Source: Closterium sp. NIES-65 (Eukaryota; Streptophyta; Zygnematophyceae; Desmidiales; Closteriaceae). Taken from it: DNA of 64,000 bases. The notes below the pieces were generated by a model that saw only the letters and a list, made by a program, of their open reading frames with translations, was not told the DNA's origin and did not search any database. The stretch spans positions 60,315-124,314 of the forward strand of contig CANXME010000207.1 of assembly GCA_948144175.1 (NCBI GenBank), given 5' to 3'. Position numbers and translations under genes: made by a program. This document shows, piece by piece, positions 54,179 to 64,000 of this stretch (positions are counted from its first letter, which is position 1; each line of letters opens with the position of its first letter).

Positions 54179-55458
54179 CACCCGCACCGCAACATGGACA
54201 TCATCACGTACGTGGCAGACGGCCGGCTTACTCACAAGGACAGGTGCGCGCAGCCTGCGACGCCCCTCCCTCCACCATCCTTGCGTTGTGCATCCACGCC
54301 TTTCGTGCACGCTATTCCATCCATACTACCCACAGCCGCTGACTGGGTAAGTTCATGCCAGTCGTTGTGAATATAACCTTCTTTCAATTGCTTCCCATTG
54401 CCATGAATCTACTTGCCCCTTGACCCTGGCCTGGCACCATGGGGACAGCGGAGACGTTGGGGCGAGGGTGGGTGCAGTACATGAGTGCGGGCACTGGGAT
54501 CACGCACTCCAAGATGAACAACTCCAACCACCTGTACGCGCATGTGTATGTGACCAACAACTCTCCACATTGACATAATCTCATCAGCCTGGTTCACCCT
54601 GTGTTCCCTGTTGTAAGGCCTTTTGCCCTTTCCATGTGTTCCCTGTTCTCCTTCTCATCCGTGCCTGCATACAATGGTTCATCAGATCTGGGTGAAGCCG
54701 AGCGCAAGGGGTCTCAAGCCTAACAATGGCTCGCGCACCTTGTGCGATCAAGCGCGATCAGCTCGTTGCTCCTCTACATTCTTCAGCACGCATCATTTCC
54801 GTTGTCTCCACCCATTATTCCACTCACATCCATTGATTCGTTATCTGGTCCATCATTCTCACTTGAACAAGTATAGCACGCTGCGTTCAAGAATCATACT
54901 TGTGTTGACTATATGTGCTACCAAGGTGAGTGGAATGTGCTTCAAGTAGCTCTGACTTGTCTCTCTTTCCTTCTCAACCTCGTCGTGGCTACAGCAAGAG
55001 CGATCACCACAACAAGCTACAGCAAGTAGTCACCAGCTATGACCGTTATGGTTCCAATAAGGATGCGGGATCGGGAATCATTCCCGTGAATCAAGACGTC
55101 AACATCTTTGTGTCGGAGATGGATGGCTCGCTGCCTGGTGCTACTACGAGGAGCTTTGAGTACACACTACAGAGGGGGCGGCAGATGTACCTGCTGTGCA
55201 TTGAGGGCGGCCTAAGAGTGACCTCCAAGGACAGTGGCATCAAGGAGATACTCACTTCCTGTGATGCCCTGCAGGTACTATGCCTTTCAGCACCTCCATC
55301 ATCCTTTTTGAACTCACTAGAATTGATCTCACAAATAATCGCCTATGGTCGTCTAGCAGGTTGCTGCGCCGTCAAAAGGAGACATGTCTCTCACGTTTCA
55401 GCCTGATGATGCTTCTGGAGCGCACATTTTGTTCCTGGAGATGGCCAGAACAGTTTGA
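54173..55458 (+). pseudogene. Pirin-like (cupin) protein gene, 5'-truncated
   Basis: Pirins are iron-binding bicupin proteins, some with quercetin 2,3-dioxygenase activity. Exons inferred: to 54243 (HPHRNMDIITYVADGRLTHKD, the metal-binding N-cupin), 54438-54543 (MGTAETLGRGWVQYMSAGTG, ITHSKMN), from 54686 (IWVKPSARGLKPNNGS), about 55003-55274 (HHNKLQQVVTS to DALQ), and 55360-55458 (VAAPSKGDMSL to LEMARTV, stop). The region before HPHR is replaced by the Copia-6 LTR, so the first third of the protein is gone; an ATG at 54173 lies inside the LTR. The second intron boundary needs an AC acceptor (GGCAC|CATGGG) to keep frame, another sign of damage. The end of exon 3 is not settled. It converges on the TBL gene. 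Confidence 0.75.
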
Positions 55459-55916
55459 GCTGATGTGTTTGAAGCCATTCTGTATTTCTTTTTACAGCAA
55501 TGAGTTGTCTTTCTACCAGTTCTTCACGGTGGCAAATGGCAGAGGGTTCACCCACACTCCGCCCACACAAACCAGCCAAAAAGCTTCCAGGAATGAACGC
55601 ACACAGTTGAACTCCCATCACTAGGCTTACCGTAGGAGTCAGAACAGGATGCTAGGGAGCATGCTGTGTTCCCTATCCATTTTCTGTGAACTTTCTGTTG
55701 CTTAGGTTGGGCCTCATAACCTGGCTGGCTTACTTGGCTTATTAAAATAACAGGACAGCTTCTTTCGTGTATCTTTGTGTGAAATTATGAGGGGCTCCTT
55801 CGTCGCATCATTTGACGCATCAGGTGTTGCTCACATCACATCCGAGCATCAGGTTGTGGCGACAAGGGACTACGGTAGCTTGTGTGGCTACTCCTTACAC
55901 AGAGCATGGCAGGGAA

Positions 55917-56327
55917 TCAAATGATAGCAAGAAGGCCAGATTGCAAGAGGTCGGCATACATGAGCTGGTTCCAGGTGTCAGGCACGCCAGGCAGGAACCA
56001 GTGCACGCAGTCACGAATCATTCGCCCCCCTCGCCCCCGCGTTACAGCGCCATCGCCCTGCCCCACCACAGACCCATTCACCACCTCTCGTGGCAGCAGC
56101 CGCCTGTGGGGCAGCAGCGGTTGCTCTGACATGAACGGGTGAGGCAGAGGGGGGCCGTTGAGGAGCAGGGGGAAGGCGACGACGTGGGCGTCTGGGCGCA
56201 TGAGGGAGAGGGGGAGGGCGTCCAGCAGGCGCAGCCACGGGATGCTGGGCTGCCCCCACGTGGACTCATGCACGGCCAAGGCAGAGGGTGGGGCGCCAGG
56301 CATAGTGGCAGCAAGGTCATCAGAGGC
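55917..56327 (-). pseudogene. Duplicated TBL last-exon fragment
   Basis: Carries [13 protein letters not shown] to [10 protein letters not shown] and a stop at 55917, matching TBL exon 5, but has DCVHWFLPG where the gene has DCVHWCLPG: the conserved Cys is Phe. It lacks upstream exons because the tandem-duplication breakpoint lies at 56327. Non-functional remnant of unit 1. Confidence 0.85.
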
Positions 56328-56334
56328 GGCAAGG

Positions 56335-56714
56335 TCATTCCCGTGAATCAAAACGTCAACATCTTTGTGTTGGAGATGGATGGCTCGCTGCCTGGTGCTG
56401 CCGTGAGGAGCTTGGAGTACACACTGCACAAGGGGCGGCAGATGTACCTGCTGTGCATTGAGGGCGGCCTAACAGTGACCTCCAAGGAGAGTGGCACCAA
56501 GGTGACACTCGATGCCTGCGATGCTCTGCAGGTATGCGCTTCACCACGTCCTTCATCCCCACTTCTATTCCATTCGAAAATAATGCATTTCTAATTGCCA
56601 ATTGTTGTTATGCAGGTTGCTGCGCCCAGAAAAAGTGACATGCCTCTCGCGTTTCAGCCTCATGATGCTTCTGGAGCTCACATTTTGTTCCTGGAGATGG
56701 CCAGAACAGTTTGA
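56335..56714 (+). pseudogene. Duplicated pirin-like last two exons
   Basis: Exon remnant 56335-56531 ([18 protein letters not shown] to DALQ), intron with GT-AG ends, and exon 56616-56714 (VAAPRKSDMPLAFQPHD to LEMARTV, stop). Equivalent to 55078-55458. It has no promoter or first exons; a 7-bp filler GGCAAGG joins it to the TBL fragment. Confidence 0.85.
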
Positions 56715-57317
56715 GATGCAATTGTGAATGCATGCTGTATTTCTGTTCACAGCAATGAGTTGTCAGTTTTTCAGTGTCAAATGGCTGGGTGCCCATGCTC
56801 ACCCACACAATCCACCCAGTAACCTTGTTGGAAGGAACGAGCACATGTGAGCTGGCTAGGCTTGGGAGAACAGTACCAGTAGGCACAAGGAACCAGTTGC
56901 TCAGCAGCCAAGTACTGTGCGGTGGAGAAAAGCACGGCTGGAACAGCAGCAGCAGAGCAGAGGAACCATCGGCCCAGCAGAACACCGGCCTCGCTCGGCG
57001 GGTGGTGAACGACACAGAGGAAGGAGGTTGAGCTGAGACATGTTTGAGAGGGGAAGCATGGCAGCTACCGGTAGTAGACGGCAGGTTGGCAAGGCAACTG
57101 CCTGTAATTGTCATTGTACCCTTGTGTGCGGGAGAGCATGTTGCGCTTCCTCCTCCATCCCTCTGTTCCATGCACCTCGTGCATGCACACTCCTGTGGGA
57201 TCATGACGTGTTCCTTCTTTGCATTCTTTGTTGCGTAATCTATTGCTCACTCTTGGGGCAGCTGCTGGCTGGACGGGTTACGGTAAGCAGCTGCTCAATA
57301 TGGCAGCACAATGAGAA

Positions 57318-60300
57318 TCAAGTGACAGCAAGAAGGCCAGATTGCAAGAGGTCGGCATACATGAGCTGGTTCCAGGTGTCAGGCACGCCAGGCAGGCACC
57401 AGTGCACGCAGTCACGAATCATTCGCCCCCCTCGCCCCTGCGTTACAGCGCCATCGCCCTGCCCCACCACAGACCCATTCACCACCTCCCGTGGCAGCAG
57501 CTGCCTGTGGGGCAGCAGCGGTTGCTCTGACATGAACGGGTGAGGCAGAGGGGGGGCGTTGAGGAGCAGGGGGAAGGCGACGACGTGGGCGTCGGGGCGC
57601 ATGAGGGAGAGGGGGAGGGCGTCCAGCAGGCGCAGCCACGGGATGCTGGGCTGCCCCCACGTGGACTCATGCACGGCCAAGGCAGAGGGTGGGGCGCCAG
57701 GCATAGTGGCAGCAAGGTCATCAGAGGCAGCAGCTGTAGCGGCAGCAACAGCAGCGCTGGCAGTTGCTACAGCTTCCTCTGCAGCGGCATCACGGCAGTC
57801 GGCAGCATGTGCGCAGGCTGTAGCAGGTGAGAGGGGCTCCTGGAGGGAATGGGTCGCAGGGGAGGAGAGGGAGAGGAAGGAGGGAGAAGTAAACATGAGA
57901 TGCTTGTGGGGTGATGGGGAGCAGCTGTGCAGCACAGCACTACCAGCTGCTACAGCAGCACACGCAAAAAGTGCACATCAACGTACCTTAAACAAGCTGA
58001 ATTGGCATGCATTGCTCTCTGCACTCATTGCATGCATTGCTCTCTGCACTCACCGCATGCATTGCTCTCTGCACTCACCGCATGCATTGCTCTCTGCACT
58101 CACCGCATGCATTGCTCTCTGCACTCACCGCATGCATTGCTCTCTGCACTCACCGCATGCATTGCTCTCTGCACTCACCGCATGCATTGCTCTCTGCACT
58201 CACCGCATGCATTGCTCTCTGCACTCACCGCATGCATTGCTCTCTACACTCACCGCATGCATTGCTCTCTGCACTCACCGCATGCATTGCTCTCTGCACT
58301 CACCGCATGCATGTCACAGCGGCCACCAGATTGAAAGGTGCCGCCGGTGAAGTGGCTGGGCGAGGCGGAGCGCAGGAAGATGACGGGCGGAGCGGCACGG
58401 GCAGAGCGGACAGCGGCGAGCGCCAGCGAGCGCATGACTGCCAGCAGTGCCTGCCTGCGCAGGCCAGCCATGAATGGCGTTGACTCCAATTGACTCTCAG
58501 ACGGCATGAACGGGCGCGCGGTGGGGGAGTTCTGCACGGCCTGCTGGTTGGCTCTGAAACTGTGTGGAGGGGGGAGGTGGTTGGAGCGATAGCGAGACAA
58601 AGGATAGAGGAGTGGGGATGAGGAGTGGGAATGTAGGGCGGGCGGAACGAGGGGTGTGTGATGATCAAAACACAAACCGAGGCTGGCTGCCCTACTGCGT
58701 GCGTGCCTCGCCTCGTACGCACCTGCTGGCAGTCCAGTGGTTGGCAGTGCTGAGCACGACCACGTCCAGGCGCCACAGGTGCTGCAGCAGCCACTCGTCC
58801 GCCTCATACACCCGAACCACCCGCCGGTACTGCCTCCTCCTCCCCGCTCCCACTTGCCGCCGCCCCTGCCCGCCCTCCTCCCTTCCCTCCTCCACACTCT
58901 CCCCCTTACTCCCCCCTTCCTTCTTCTCATCCTCCCCCCCCTCCTCCTCCTCCTCTCCCTCTTCCTCCACGGGCACGGCAGCGGGCAGCATGTGCTCGTG
59001 GCACAGCAGGTTGGAGGTGCGCTGCAGCAGCGTGGTGTTGCTGCCAGGCAGCCACACAGCAGCGCCCCTGGCAGTTCCGCGCACGAGGCGCGCCCCATGT
59101 GAGGTTGAAGCGCCACCCCACGTCCACCACCGCCACGCCCTGCCCGCCCCCGTTGACTGCGTTGAGCGGGCGGGTGTGGTTGGGGGGCAGCACTCGGGGG
59201 TGTGGGGCGAGCAGGCAGAGCAGCGAGAGGAACTGCTGGCGGCTGAGCGAGTCGCCCACCAGCGCCACCGTGCGGTGCTGCATCCTGCTCACGCATGGCG
59301 GGTGGAGAGGAGGGGAGGAAGAGGGGAAAGAGGGGAAAGAGAAGAGGAGCGGAGGAAGAGAGGAGGTGAGATGTTGCGTGGCGTGGCAAGTTAGAGAGTA
59401 AATGGCACCGCCAGTTGCCAGTGAAGGTTCTGTGTGTGGCATTGCAGCAGGGCGGGGATAGGGCAGAGGAGTTTAAAAATGAGGTGATGGCGCAGGGAGC
59501 GAGCAATGAGAGCCGAGGTGCCATGGCTTTGCCTGGCGCCTGGTGCGCTGCAGTGGGCGCCAGGTGGGGTGCGCGTGAGGGTTGTGGTGGGCAGCGTGAG
59601 GGTTGTGGTGGGCAGCGTGAGGGTTGTGGTGGGCAGCGTGAGGGTTGTGGTGGGCAGCGTGAGGGTTGTGGTGGGCAGCGTGAGGGTTGTGGTGGGCAGC
59701 GTGCGTGCCTGAGGAGAAAGTCAGAGGCGTTGAAGGCAGGCACGTCGCACCCATGGGGCTGCCACCGATACTCCTCAAACGCAAAGTCCCGACTCATGCC
59801 CTCCCCCTCCCCCTCCCCGTCCCATCCTGTCCCCCCTCCTCCTTGCCTTGATCTCCCCCCTTTCTGCTTCTTCGCTCGATCTGCTCTCCCTGCTGCGGCG
59901 TCCTTTCATTCGCCCCTGCATCACTCGTCTGCACCCAACCAACCCGCCAACCTCCCTCTGCTTCCTCCTGCCGCCCTTCCTCTTGTACCCGTCGCCTTTG
60001 CCGCATGTTGTCTTCGGATTCTGCATTTCCGCGTTGCTTCCCCCGGCGATCTCCACCGGCAGTTGCATGTGCCGGCAGTTGAATTTCTCCCACAGGCACT
60101 GCGATATCCAGAAGCACTCCCCGCCGTGGTAATAACGAGAAATGGGTGTTCTCGCGTCCCTGACCCATCGACCCTGGTACAAGTGACAGTAAGGGGAAGA
60201 TCCAGAGCGCTGGCTTGAATGAGTGTCACGAGGTGGGCTCCTCGATTCTCGCTGCTGTGATTCAGTTTCGGCTTCGAATGAAGATTCAAGCGATTTTAAA

Positions 60301-60492
60301 GGGGCATTTTCTTCTAGCGAGAGCTTTTCAGAGAGGGCAAGGGGGGAATCTCCCCCCGGAAAGTTCTCTCCGGCCAGAAGGTCGTTTCGGCTGCTGCTGT
60401 CGGTCGGCGATCAGCCAATAGGACGCGAGAACGACCGCTACCAGCAGCAACAGAAACCCTCGATTGCCCAGGATATCTGTTCGCGAAGGCAT
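57318..60492 (-). CDS. TBL: Trichome-birefringence-like (TBL/PMR5) polysaccharide O-acetyltransferase
   Basis: Exons on minus: 60492-60057, 59800-59709, 59284-58723, 58559-58304, 57839-57318, about 622 codons. Exon 1 starts [12 protein letters not shown] with a signal anchor [16 protein letters not shown], then PMR5N ([16 protein letters not shown]). Exon 2: [20 protein letters not shown]. Exon 3: GDSLSRQQ (catalytic Ser) and [12 protein letters not shown]. Exon 4: [17 protein letters not shown]. Exon 5: [17 protein letters not shown] (catalytic Asp-x-x-His). Such Golgi type II proteins acetylate wall polysaccharides. Intron 2 uses a GC donor. Two apparent one-base insertions (in the six-base G/C runs at 60341-60357, and near 59085-59096) break the frame; they may be sequence errors or real lesions. 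An acidic Glu/Gly-rich insert follows GDS. Confidence 0.85.
58005..58304 (-). repeat. 25-bp minisatellite, 12 copies, each carrying a 5' splice site
   Basis: Period 25 from 58005 to 58304. On minus each unit begins GGTGAGTGCAGAG, the same sequence as the exon 4 donor (GCG|GTGAGT at 58304/58303). It lies at the 5' end of TBL intron 4. A period not divisible by three makes it open in several frames, which produces spurious ORFs. Confidence 0.95.
59285..59708 (-). other. TBL intron 2 with GC-AG ends
   Basis: Exon 2 ends CTCAG, the intron begins GCACGC (59708) and ends GAGCAG (59285). Joining gives FLL-R-MQHRT, which keeps frame and the family spacing to GDS. No GT donor lies nearby. Confidence 0.65.
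59575..59700. repeat. 21-bp minisatellite, 6 exact copies
   Basis: Unit GTGAGGGTTGTGG plus TGGGCAGC (21 bp) repeated six times, ending 8 bp from the 5' end of TBL intron 2. Confidence 0.95.
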
Positions 60493-61454
60493 TTCGCACA
60501 AGCGATGGTGAAACCCGCATAGGTTCTCGCGGAAGGGAGTCCTGGCGCTGGGCCAGCGGGCCTCGTAGTATTAGGGACGCGTCGTGTCGGACGGCGAAGC
60601 GAGAGCGAGTGGCAGCGAGCTTTGGGTCAAGTCATTGCAGAAGGCATGGTGCACGTGGAACGAGATGGCGATGCGCGCGAGCTAAGGTTCATAAGTGGGT
60701 ATGTGGACGTATTACGGATTCCGACAACGTTGCACCTAGGTGGCTCTAAGCCATCCTCGCTATAGCATGATTGTTTCAAGCGTTGGCGGCTTTCACGAAA
60801 GAGCACAACCTGATTATGATTGCGATACGACCTGTGGGGAAAGCCGATCCATATTGGTCCATCAATTGAATACAAATACATATTGTGAAAGCTTGCTTAG
60901 TCCATCTTGCAAAGGCAGCGTGCTTCATTCCAAGTGGGGTATTACAACGTTCTCGTACATCCATGATACACAATGGGGTGGGTGGTGGGAGAGTAAACTA
61001 GAAAATTGTAAATGAAGAACGTGGGTGGAGCTATTGAACTCACGTTCCTCTTTTGTAGGCAAAAGAGGGGTGAGTAGCGTCGAACCGCTGCCTTTGCTTT
61101 GCTGGCCACGTCCTCGCTTTCACAATACGAAATTTTAAAAAGTGTTACACTTTTAAAAAATATAATGTCTGTGCGAAACCACTTTACCCATGTGCGTTCA
61201 AAAGGTACACCCCGTATGGTCAGCTGCATACACCAACATCTTTCGACAGCTGCTCTCCCCTCCTCTCTTTTCCCATCCACGCCCTCACATCTCATATGGC
61301 GTTCACAGAAAGTTCCCCAAAGCGAACCGCGCTCAACAATAGTGCACAGATATTTGTGAAGCACGTGTTTGAGGTTGCTTCACGAAAGTTTGTCATGAAC
61401 GATCTTGAAGTCTACGGGGTTACATGCCCCTGATTGGGTTTGATGATTCGAAGT
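60493..61454. other. Upstream region of TBL, no gene seen
   Basis: It should hold the TBL promoter. An AT-rich near-palindrome (TTTTAAAAAGTG / CACTTTTAAAAA) lies at 61134-61160. No recognisable coding exon or RNA gene. Confidence 0.5.
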
Positions 61455-61985
61455 GTCGGTGCGCAGAAACAGCGACAGGTCAGCAGTCGACGGAGCAAAC
61501 CCAAGAGCCGCAAGTGTCATCCTCAGTGTGTCGTGCCACTCACGTGGCGCCTGGCAGAGACCGTAGACCAGCCGCCGGAGGCTCCACTGGGTACCAGGAG
61601 GGAACGACCCACTAAAGCCAGGCGGGTGGCACAGCCAGATCTCCTCGTGCAGGCTGCCCTGTAGGAGCAGTGCTGAAGTCAAAAGAGTGAAGCTCATAGT
61701 CACGCTGAGCGGCAACGTGGAGCAGCACCCGAAGAGTGGTCATCTTCGGGGTGGGGGAGAAGGTCTGGAAGAAGTCAACTCCCTCTCGGTGACTGAAACC
61801 TCGAGCAACGTAAGGAGCCTTGAAGACAGGCGGAGAGCCTGGCGGTAGAGGAACACGCTCCGCTGTAGAGCCATGAGGTGTGTGCCGGGGACAGCCGGCA
61901 GACGCGGACGAGGAACACGACGACCAGTGCGGACAGGCGAGACAGGACGCGACGCAGTCTCACGACGCTCAGCAAGACCTCCTAG
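61455..61985 (-). mobile_element. Copia-7: rearranged fragment of a Copia-3-family RT
   Basis: Minus-strand pieces of RT (PSTADLSLFLRTDTS; QGSLHEEIWLCHPPG; YGLCQAPREWHDTL; FSHREGVDFFQTFSPTPK) and of the linker (GLAERRETASRPVSPVR), joined with frame breaks and an internal deletion that brings the linker next to VFKAPYVARGF. No LTR recognised. Confidence 0.75.
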
Positions 61986-62040
61986 CTGCTGAATGTAAAA
62001 GCGTGTACAAAGTAATATTCTACAGTTTTTTACGTTGAAG

Positions 62041-62236
62041 GCTCGACGTCGGTCGACGTCGTGCTCGACGTCGATTGACGTTGAGCGCGGCACTTTGAAC
62101 ACAATGCCGGCGACGAACTTCCACTCAAGACAAATGCCGGCCTAAATAGTAGAACAATTGAATTCAGACGAATTTGGATAATCTCATGGCTTTTTTCGTA
62201 TGCAAAGACAGTGCGTTTAATGGCTGCGAAAAACCT
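62041..62236. other. Spacer with a CGACGTCG cluster
   Basis: Three near-repeats of CTCGACGTCG at about 62040-62085, then AT-rich sequence. No gene. Confidence 0.4.
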
Positions 62237-62373
62237 GAGAAGAAGTGAACGAGAAAAAATGAATCAACTATGAATGAAGTGAGTACATATAGGAAACCCT
62301 GATTGGGTTGTACCCCCTATGGGATACCCCACTATAGCCTACACAAATATATATAAGCTATAATGTTCTGACA
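62237..62373 (-). repeat. Copia-8 3' LTR
   Basis: About 137 bp; starts near TGAGAAGAAGTGAACG and ends GTTCTGACA, matching the Copia-1 remnant at 1885-1971. The outer boundary is approximate. Confidence 0.6.
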
Positions 62374-64000
62374 CACCCCCATAGGCAAAGTGGGGGAGAA
62401 CAAGGGGTCACAAGACCAGTCAAGCAAAGCAAAGCAAAGCTCAGGGTGGATCACAAAGTCACCACACATTCCGAGCACAAGGTCAAAGGCCAGAAGGCCA
62501 GTTCACATGCAAGATCATATAAAGAGATATACAAGAGGCAAGCAAGCAAGAGCAAGAGTATATATAGGTAAAAGTACAAGCACGGTCAAGAAGTGAGCAA
62601 GTGAGGCAAGACACGCACAAGGCCCAGCTGCGTGCAGCAGCGCTGATGATCACAAGGCGCAAGTGCCTTGGTGAAGACATCAGCAGTGTTGGCCTCAGAG
62701 GCCACGTACGCAAGTCGCAACTGTCCACGCTGCTGTAGCTCACGAGCAAGAAAGTAGCGCATAGCAATGTGCTTTGTCCTGTGCTCCAGTCACTGATCTC
62801 GACACAAAGCCAGCATGGCCTTTTTGTCTACGTACAGGACTGGAGGAGAACGAGGCGGCTCTCCAAGGTCGGCCAGCAGGTAGGTGAGCCAGCGTAACTC
62901 CTGTGCAGCCATGGCCCCGGCGTAGATCTCAGCCTCACAACTGGAGCCGAGAACAGAAGACGAGCGGGTAGCCTGCCACGAAACAGAGCCGGGAACCAAG
63001 ACTGAAGGTGTAACCCTGTGACGACCGCTGCGTAGCCTGGTCGTCAGCCCAAGAAGCGTCTGCGTGCCCAGTGAGGACCACTGGACTCCGCCCTCCAAGC
63101 ACTAGCCCCATGCCCGACGTACTGCACAAGTAGCGCAACACCCTCTTCGCTGCAGCCATGTGCTCTGGTCGGTTGTCTCCCAGGAGCAACATAGCGTGCA
63201 AGAATGCTCAGAGGGTATGCAAGGTCAGGTCGTATGCTGGTCATCAGGTACATGAGGCAGCCAACAAGCTCTGCATACGGGCCACTCGACTCTACGGACT
63301 CATCCGAAGGCAGAGCTGAGAGCGAGTGGCGAGTAGGCAGAGGAGTGGCCTGAGGCGAGGAGTACGTGAAGCCGAAGCGCTGAAGGACCTGCTGCACCAT
63401 GTGTGACTAAGTCAGGGTAATGGTGCGGCGTGCTCTGTCACGGGTGATCTGCAAAGCCAAGGTAGCTGCGCAGTTCACCCAGGTCTGTGCACGTGTGTCT
63501 CTTCTGCAGCTCGGACTTCACGTAGGCGAGTCCGCAGTGTCAGCTGTGGCAAAGACCAAGTCGTCGACGTACACGAGGATGTAGAACGGCGGCAGAGGAG
63601 GTGTCGGTGCGCAGAAACAGCGACGGGTCTGGAGTGGAGGGAGCAAACCCAAGTGCCGCCATCGTAGTCCTCAGTGTGTCGTGCCACTCACGCGGCGCCT
63701 GGTGGAGGACCATAGACTGGACGCCGGAGACTCCACTGGGTACCAGAAGGGAAAGACCCAGTGAAGCCAGGTGGTGGGCGACGTAGCCAGATCTCCTGTG
63801 CAGGCTGCCCTGCAAAGAAAGCAGTGCCTTGAAGTCGAGAGAGTGCAGCTCGTAGTCACGGTGAGCAGCAAGGTGCGCAGTACCCAAAGAGTGGTCATCT
63901 TCGGGGTGGGGGAGGAAGGTCTGAAAGTAGTCAACTCCCTGCCGGCTGACTGAAACCGCGAGCCACGTACGCGCCTTGAAGACAGGCGGAGAACCCGGCC
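62237..64000 (-). mobile_element. Copia-8: degraded Copia-3-family element running off the window
   Basis: A 3' LTR (about 62237-62373, ending TTCTGACA), polypurine CACCCCCATAGG on plus, then RNase H and RT on minus with many frame changes. RNase H: TADVFTKAL-equivalent region damaged, LYVDKKAMLAL, SCEAEIYAGAMAAQELRW, HADASWADD. RT: QQVLQRFGFTYSSPQATPL, VYVDDLVFA in broken frames. About 90 percent identical in coding words to Copia-3, but with numerous single-base indels, so it is dead or badly assembled. Confidence 0.8.

Larger units (their letters stand above)
55078..57728. repeat. Tandem duplication spanning the pirin and TBL 3' ends
   Basis: Unit 1 is 55078-56327 and unit 2 is 56335-57728. 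Each holds the pirin 3' exons, the short convergent intergenic part (e.g. ACAGCAATGAGTTGTC at about 55494 and 56750) and the TBL 3' exon. Unit 2 has roughly 140 bp more in the middle. The order pirin-TBL-pirin-TBL shows a simple tandem duplication, with the outer halves retaining the original genes. Confidence 0.85.

Noticed and set aside
58005-58315. CRISPR-like array of regular repeats
   Set aside because: No spacers: the 25-bp units are directly adjacent, in a spliced eukaryotic gene.
57927-58483. His/Leu/Ala/Cys repeat proteins on plus
   Set aside because: Products of the 25-bp minisatellite; antisense to TBL.
58250-59797. 515-codon minus ORF across TBL
   Set aside because: It runs through exon 2, intron 2, the wrong frame of exon 3, and exon 4. 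The TBL motifs require splicing into other frames.
60740-61015. Short ORF upstream of TBL
   Set aside because: No similarity recognised, no splice or codon signal; treated as non-coding.

Overview
The window looks like repeat-rich nuclear DNA of a plant-lineage eukaryote, most likely a streptophyte (charophyte) green alga. Evidence for this: spliced genes with GT-AG introns, a trichome-birefringence-like (TBL/PMR5) polysaccharide O-acetyltransferase with the plant domain layout, several plant-type Copia retrotransposons primed by initiator-Met tRNA, and no bacterial-style operons. The species assignment is inference. Only two ordinary host genes are visible, a pirin-like gene and the TBL gene. 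They converge at 54-60.5 kb.

Layout. 1-1.6 kb: spliced 3' end of a Plavaka-like DNA transposase. 1.9-5.0 kb: an internally deleted Copia (Copia-1) whose leader carries a 348-bp TRIM-like miniature LTR element. 5.1-6.7 kb: a Gypsy-type Gag with a second, unrecognised ORF. 6.7-20.95 kb: a 34-bp satellite, stop-free in all six frames by consensus, interrupted by a Copia deletion derivative (Copia-2) and a solo LTR. 21.0-35.5 kb: a head-to-tail chain of five R2-like LINE copies (A-E), with (GA)n tracts between them; copy A has an intact 1,624-codon ORF. 35.7-42.6 kb: a nearly complete Copia-3 with 129-bp LTRs and a 5-bp target-site duplication. 42.6-43.0 kb: satellite again. 43.0-51.6 kb: Copia-4, split by complete Copia-5 and by a solo LTR. 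51.6-54.2 kb: an LTR fragment and the 5' half of Copia-6, whose LTR abuts the broken 5' end of the pirin-like gene. 54.2-60.5 kb: the pirin/TBL convergent pair with a 1.3-kb tandem duplication across their 3' ends and two minisatellites at the 5' ends of TBL introns. 61.4-64 kb: two more degraded Copia pieces.

How the parts work together. Most of the DNA is a record of selfish-element activity. The LINEs appear to use (GA)n as landing site, and every copy whose 3' end survives finishes in (GA)n, so each insertion may renew the target. The miniature LTR element shares its LTR start, primer-site start and target-duplication size with the short-LTR Copia family, which could mobilise it. The two host genes are damaged at the edges: the pirin gene lacks its first half, and the TBL gene reads through only if two apparent single-base insertions are errors.
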